Part shown: piece by piece, positions 19,775 to 23,443 of the stretch
How positions within the stretch are numbered: position 1 is the stretch's first letter
Layout of the letters: the number at the start of each line of letters is the position of its first letter
NCBI GenBank assembly: GCA_964058805.1
Contig: CAXKVV010002028.1
Coordinates: forward strand, 1 to 23,443
From: Schoenoplectus triqueter
Taxonomy: Eukaryota; Streptophyta; Magnoliopsida; Poales; Cyperaceae
Length of the DNA stretch: 23,443 nt
Reading direction: 5' to 3'
The notes under the pieces: model-generated
The model's input: only the letters and a program-made list of their open reading frames with translations
The model's database searches: none
Told to the model about the DNA's origin: nothing
Made by a program: the position numbers and the translations under genes

Positions 19775-21148
19775 TTAGCTAGGAGCTGCAGTCATCTGAG
19801 CTGAGACAACACTAGGGGCCTCAGCATAATGTGCCAGAGCTGACCCACCAGGGTTCTCTTCTTGCTTCTTAACCATACTTCTATGCTTCTGCCCGTTGCA
19901 GTGGTACTCAAAAACCTTGGGGCTGTTGCACACAATGTTACACAAGTCACATACCTTGACTGCATCACCATTGGCCCCACCTTCTAACACCTTCTTCTTC
20001 TTCGTCTCGAGATCCTCTCTCGATACACTCTTGCTCTTCCTTTTCGGTTTTGGTTCCATTTGTGAACTAGTGGACACATGCTCTTGGTTATTATCATTTG
20101 TAGCTGGAGTTTGGGTCCCAGGCGAGGTACTTATTGCTGGGACAAATTGGATGGCATTATCACCCATGGTGAGGTTTATTATTTTTCTGTTGTGCTTCTT
20201 GCCTGCTACATGATTGTTATACATCTCCAGGGTGTTGCATGTGACTTTGCATAAGTCACAATGGATAATTTTTTTATCATCTTTTGTACATGGTGCTCGA
20301 GTCCCAGGAGAGCCACTTCTCGCTGGAACAAATTCAATTGGTCTATCATCTGCAGTGTGGTTTCTAATATGTTTGTTGTGCTTCTTGCCGGATACATGGT
20401 TGTTATACATTTCCTGCGTGTTGCATGTTATCTTGCAAATGTCACAATAGACAGATTGGGCCACTGTTGGGGCCCGCACTGCACTCAGGGCATTAGTTTT
20501 CTTCTTTTTGAATTTTTTATTTGGGGTGGACCTGTTGATTGCGTAAACAGCTTCTTGGCTCATGGACAACCCTTTGGATGGCTTTCCATTAACCTAAAAA
20601 TGAAGACAAAAAGGGATGTTATAATTTTTATTATTTCAGTTCAACAAATGGAACAAAATATAAAAATCATGGAGATGACGTGGATACAAAATGTCACACG
20701 GAATTCATGCTCTATATGATTATAGGTTGTTCACTTATTGAAATCTAAAATTTGTTCAATTGCTTAATTTCTCAATTTTTGAAGAAAAATAGTGATTCCA
20801 GTAATACCAAGGCCAGATAACATCCTGCTTAAATTGATATAAAAAAAAGAAATAAAGGAAACCCTACTTTAAGACCATACAATTTTCATGTCAACGGCAG
20901 ATACATGGTTGAAAGTAAAAGATAAAAAAAAATGAAGGTGGGTAGATTGGGATTAGTTAGCCACTTACCTTGGAGATGTGCTTCTCACTTGCAATATGGG
21001 ATGCAAACACCTTGTCACTGTTACATACGACATGACAGATAGTGCAAGTACGAACTGATGTGGCATCTGTACCAGTCTCAATCAGTTTCTGCTTCTTTGC
21101 CTCTAGATCTTGTGCAGTCACCACATGGTTTGCCTTCTTTTTCTTCAC
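19775..21148 (-). CDS. zf-met / U1-type multi-finger zinc finger protein, last two exons (5' part not found)
   Basis: Two exons, 21148-20969 and 20593-19775 (stop TAA), have GT-AG borders and phase 0 at both joins, giving 332 residues of the C-terminal part. Four fingers match C-x2-C-x12-H-x5-H, the U1C/matrin-type (zf-met) pattern linked to RNA binding, often double-stranded or structured RNA, in the nucleus (family knowledge). One is in the first exon (C35, C38, H51, H57) and three are in the last. Basic stretches VKKKK, KKFKKKK and KPKRKSKS precede fingers and look like nuclear signals. The first and last fingers share a leader (DLE-x-KKxK), and the middle two form a near-identical tandem pair. 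The exon at 21148 opens at an acceptor without ATG, so the N-terminal exons lie further right or beyond the window. Molecular target unknown. Confidence 0.8.
20085..20460 (-). repeat. Intragenic tandem duplication, 186 bp (62 codons), in the zinc finger exon
   Basis: Two adjacent units encode a finger plus linker: CNTQEMYNNHVSGKKHNKH with VPARSGSPGT, and CNTLEMYNNHVAGKKHNRK with VPAISTSPGT. On the DNA the GCTTCTTGCC block at about 20194 recurs at about 20380, 186 bp apart and in frame. The strong similarity of the linkers as well as the fingers points to a duplication younger than the split from the outer fingers. Confidence 0.85.
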
Positions 21149-21416
21149 CTATTTACCAAAACCATAAAACTTTTGGAAATGCTTTTTTAGCTGGCTATAC
21201 TGAAAGCACCAATGTTCAACATTTCCCCTCTTTTGTTTTACTCTTTAGTTCTCAACACTATTGATAATTAACTTTGCACTCGTAAGGTCCATTGAGGCAT
21301 ATTTTGATTTTGATGGAACCATTATCTGCACAACTAGAGAATCTGTCCTGATGATTTGGTGAGCCAGCTAAAACTAGAATTGTTCTCACAAACTAGAGCT
21401 ATATCTATACAGTACA

Positions 21417-22256
21417 CAATTTGGTTCCGGATGGGTAACTACCAACTGGTTTTCAGATACTGATACTTCTTTGATGAGGTGATATCTTTTGCTTTTATCC
21501 TTACATGGCTTTGAACAGAGGCTTTTCTGATTGTGGTTTGTGCTGTGTGCTGGTCTATATGGAAATTAAGAAACAAGATTACTTTTCAACATACAGCTAC
21601 ACTTACTACTAGAAACCTGATCATTCTCATTTGTTCTTTGATTAATTACTGGCCAGGTGAAATGAAAAGGGAAGTGACGAGTGAGAACCAAACTGAAGAG
21701 ACAGATGCCACCTTCCTTGGATATGATCACTCTGCAGACCTTGCCGCCCATGCTAGCTCTGACGTGTCAGTGGCTCAGCTGAGATATAGCACATACTCTC
21801 TTCTGCGTGGCTATCTCTTTGTGCTGTGCTGTTTTACTGTGATGTTATATGCTGTTATGCAGATTAAGCTGTATACTGTTGAGATGTTATGTGGTTGTAC
21901 TGTTTTTTCTATGGTTATTCTAGGTACTCAGGTGTGCTGAGTATTCTGGTTAGTAGGCAGGGATGTGTTTTCTAGATGAGCTTGTGAATAAGGACAAGAT
22001 ACCTTTCAGCTTTTATTCAAGGTTATGGATACTCATACTACACTATCATAGAAATAGTGCTTGAATAAAACTGAGATGGAGTGACTCAATGAAGCAGGGG
22101 TGTGAGCATTATGAGTCCTTTTCCTAGTGGTTTTCATTTTGGAAGGGTTTCAGATTTTTTTTTTTTAATTTTAGTAGGTGTTCTCAAATTTGCTCTGTAA
22201 TTTATCAGTTTCAGTAATGAAACGGGCAATTATTTTGCTCTCTCAAAAAAAAAAAA
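21417..22256 (+). mobile_element. 5'-truncated LINE (non-LTR retrotransposon) with poly(A) tail and 13-bp target duplication
   Basis: The segment ends in a stretch typical of plant L1-type 3' ends (AATGAAACGGGCAATTATTT) followed by 12 A. It is flanked by TCTATACAGTACA (21404-21416) and TCTATACTGTACA (22257-22269), 12 of 13 identical, as expected for a target duplication made by target-primed reverse transcription. It encodes the C-terminal tail of a LINE ORF2. The insertion is in plus orientation, opposite to the zinc finger gene, and may lie in one of that gene's upstream introns. Confidence 0.75.
21515..21940 (+). pseudogene. LINE ORF2 C-terminal remnant
   Basis: The frame reads CAVCWSIWKLRNKITFQ near its start. 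The CW-x-IW-x-x-RN-x-x-x-F motif is characteristic of the region after the reverse transcriptase in plant L1-type ORF2 proteins. LICSLINYWPGE follows, as is usual in that tail. An in-frame TGA lies just upstream (21512-21514), and the reverse transcriptase and endonuclease domains are absent, so it is not functional. The downstream part (LRGYLFVLCCFTVML) is hydrophobic and is probably translated 3' UTR. Confidence 0.6.
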
Positions 22257-22269
22257 TCTATACTGTACA

Positions 22270-23443
22270 AGTACAAACACTGTCAGCCTTATTTCTCTTT
22301 TCCATTCTTCTCAAATTTGTTCATCTGCAGACCAAGTTCTATAACTCACAATTTGATAAAAAAAGTTGCAGTATCCATTACACATTTAATTCAGATTCTA
22401 ATTGTAGTTAATGAACAAGTGACTTCTATCAAACCTCATGAGAATTAAAATATCACTTTTCATTAAGTACGATCAATTTTTTTTTAAATACATCTTATAA
22501 AGGATGATACAAATGCAAAATATATGGAATTTGACCACAGTTTGTAATCATTTACCCATTAATGCATCCAAATGGAAATAATAACATCTAGACTGACCAA
22601 AGATAATTAAATTAATAGATAATAAAACAAACAAGTAGCTATCAAGACCAATATAAACGAAGAATCATCTTTCTACAAGAAGGGGGGGGGGGGGGGGGTC
22701 AAATAATATGAACTCATTTATTGATAAATCTTGTCCGAGCAGCATTTCTCTTCATAAATGGAATTCAAAAGGAGCAAACAATATGAATATCAAAGAGAAA
22801 GGGGAGGAAGCAAAGCACATACCAGGAATCAGCCTTTTGAACGTTGAGGCACCCCCTTGGAGCTTTTAGAAAGGGAGTAAGAGAAGGGGAGAGAGAACCT
22901 TGGGAAAAGGGAGCCAATCCTAGGTAAAAGGGTGCAAATTGGACCAGTCGGACAAGTTTGTACCAAACTTCACATGTTTCAAAACATACCAATAACTAGC
23001 TGATACAATCTTGTTTCCAACTGGTGCAAAAGCTTATCCAAAACTTGGCATATAGGTACATACTAGCATGGGATTGTATGTTACACTGTTATAGCAACAG
23101 TACATACCAGCTGGTAACTACCTATCTACTATTTGGATAGTAAAATAAAGAGAACAGATTTATCAGACAAACATACAATACATTGGAATATACACAGCAG
23201 ATACAAATATGTACAGAACCAACCAAAATATTATTCTATAAGCACAGAATGCTGAAGCATGTTTAACTTGAAGTTCGTTTTTTTAGTAAATGCAAACTTT
23301 AATGAATAATACACAATATCATAAAGTATAATACATGTTATTAACATAACAAGCATTTATATTGAGCCAATATTATAAAGGAGATCCATTGAAAACCAAC
23401 AACTTTGACAGCCATAAAAAATAATGTATATTTTTGAAATATG
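22270..23443. other. Right-hand flank, no exon identified; G17 tract at 22682-22698
   Basis: A run of 17 G is present. Around 22800-22990 a GC-richer patch on the minus strand has one open frame and a possible donor (CTG|GTATGTG). It shows no zinc finger or other recognisable motif. If the zinc finger gene continues to the right, this stretch is intron. Confidence 0.45.

Noticed and set aside
19896..20719. Plus-strand open frames of 78-152 codons
   Set aside because: Antisense shadows of the zinc finger exon; Cys/Leu-rich because the other strand encodes repeated fingers.
22765..22992. Minus-strand frame considered as an upstream exon of the zinc finger gene
   Set aside because: A possible donor is present but there is no start context, no basic or finger motif, and no acceptor or phase evidence connecting it.

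Overview
The window is nuclear DNA of a flowering plant. It has spliced genes with GT-AG introns, strongly AT-rich spacers, many foldback (MITE-type) elements, a LINE remnant and plant-specific families (a SNAP33-type SNARE and a WRKY factor). The species cannot be told from sequence alone. I recognise three protein-coding genes and found no tRNA, rRNA or CRISPR.

Region by region: 1-2218 is AT-rich spacer with short tandem repeats, a small foldback and a SINE-like tail. 2219-4676 (minus) is a complete SNAP25-family t-SNARE gene with five coding exons (264 aa), a 5'UTR intron and a TATA box. 4850-13400 is a gene-free repeat graveyard. It holds two hAT-type MITEs with target duplications, a 401-bp foldback ending in CCGTGAGC palindromes, two tandem foldbacks with GCAAAGCAC termini, several diverged tandem duplications and microsatellites. 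13401-13861 is a foldback carrying four copies of a 24-29 bp palindrome, just upstream of a G-box/W-box pair. 14446-17767 (plus) is a three-exon group IIc WRKY gene (247 aa, WRKY57-like) whose introns carry four foldback elements, one with a clear 9-bp target duplication. 17768-19774 is spacer plus the 3' UTR of the next gene. 19775-21148 (minus) holds the last two exons of a multi-finger zf-met/U1-type zinc finger protein (332 aa recovered, 5' end not found). 21417-22256 is a 5'-truncated LINE with a poly(A) tail and a 13-bp target duplication. The rest is spacer or intron.

The three genes are not an obvious functional unit. SNAP33-type SNAREs act in secretion and immunity and WRKY factors bind W-boxes. 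A W-box lies in both promoters, but such short motifs are common by chance. I see no convincing undescribed protein system. The most unusual material is non-coding: three distinct foldback families carry long palindromes near or inside their ends.
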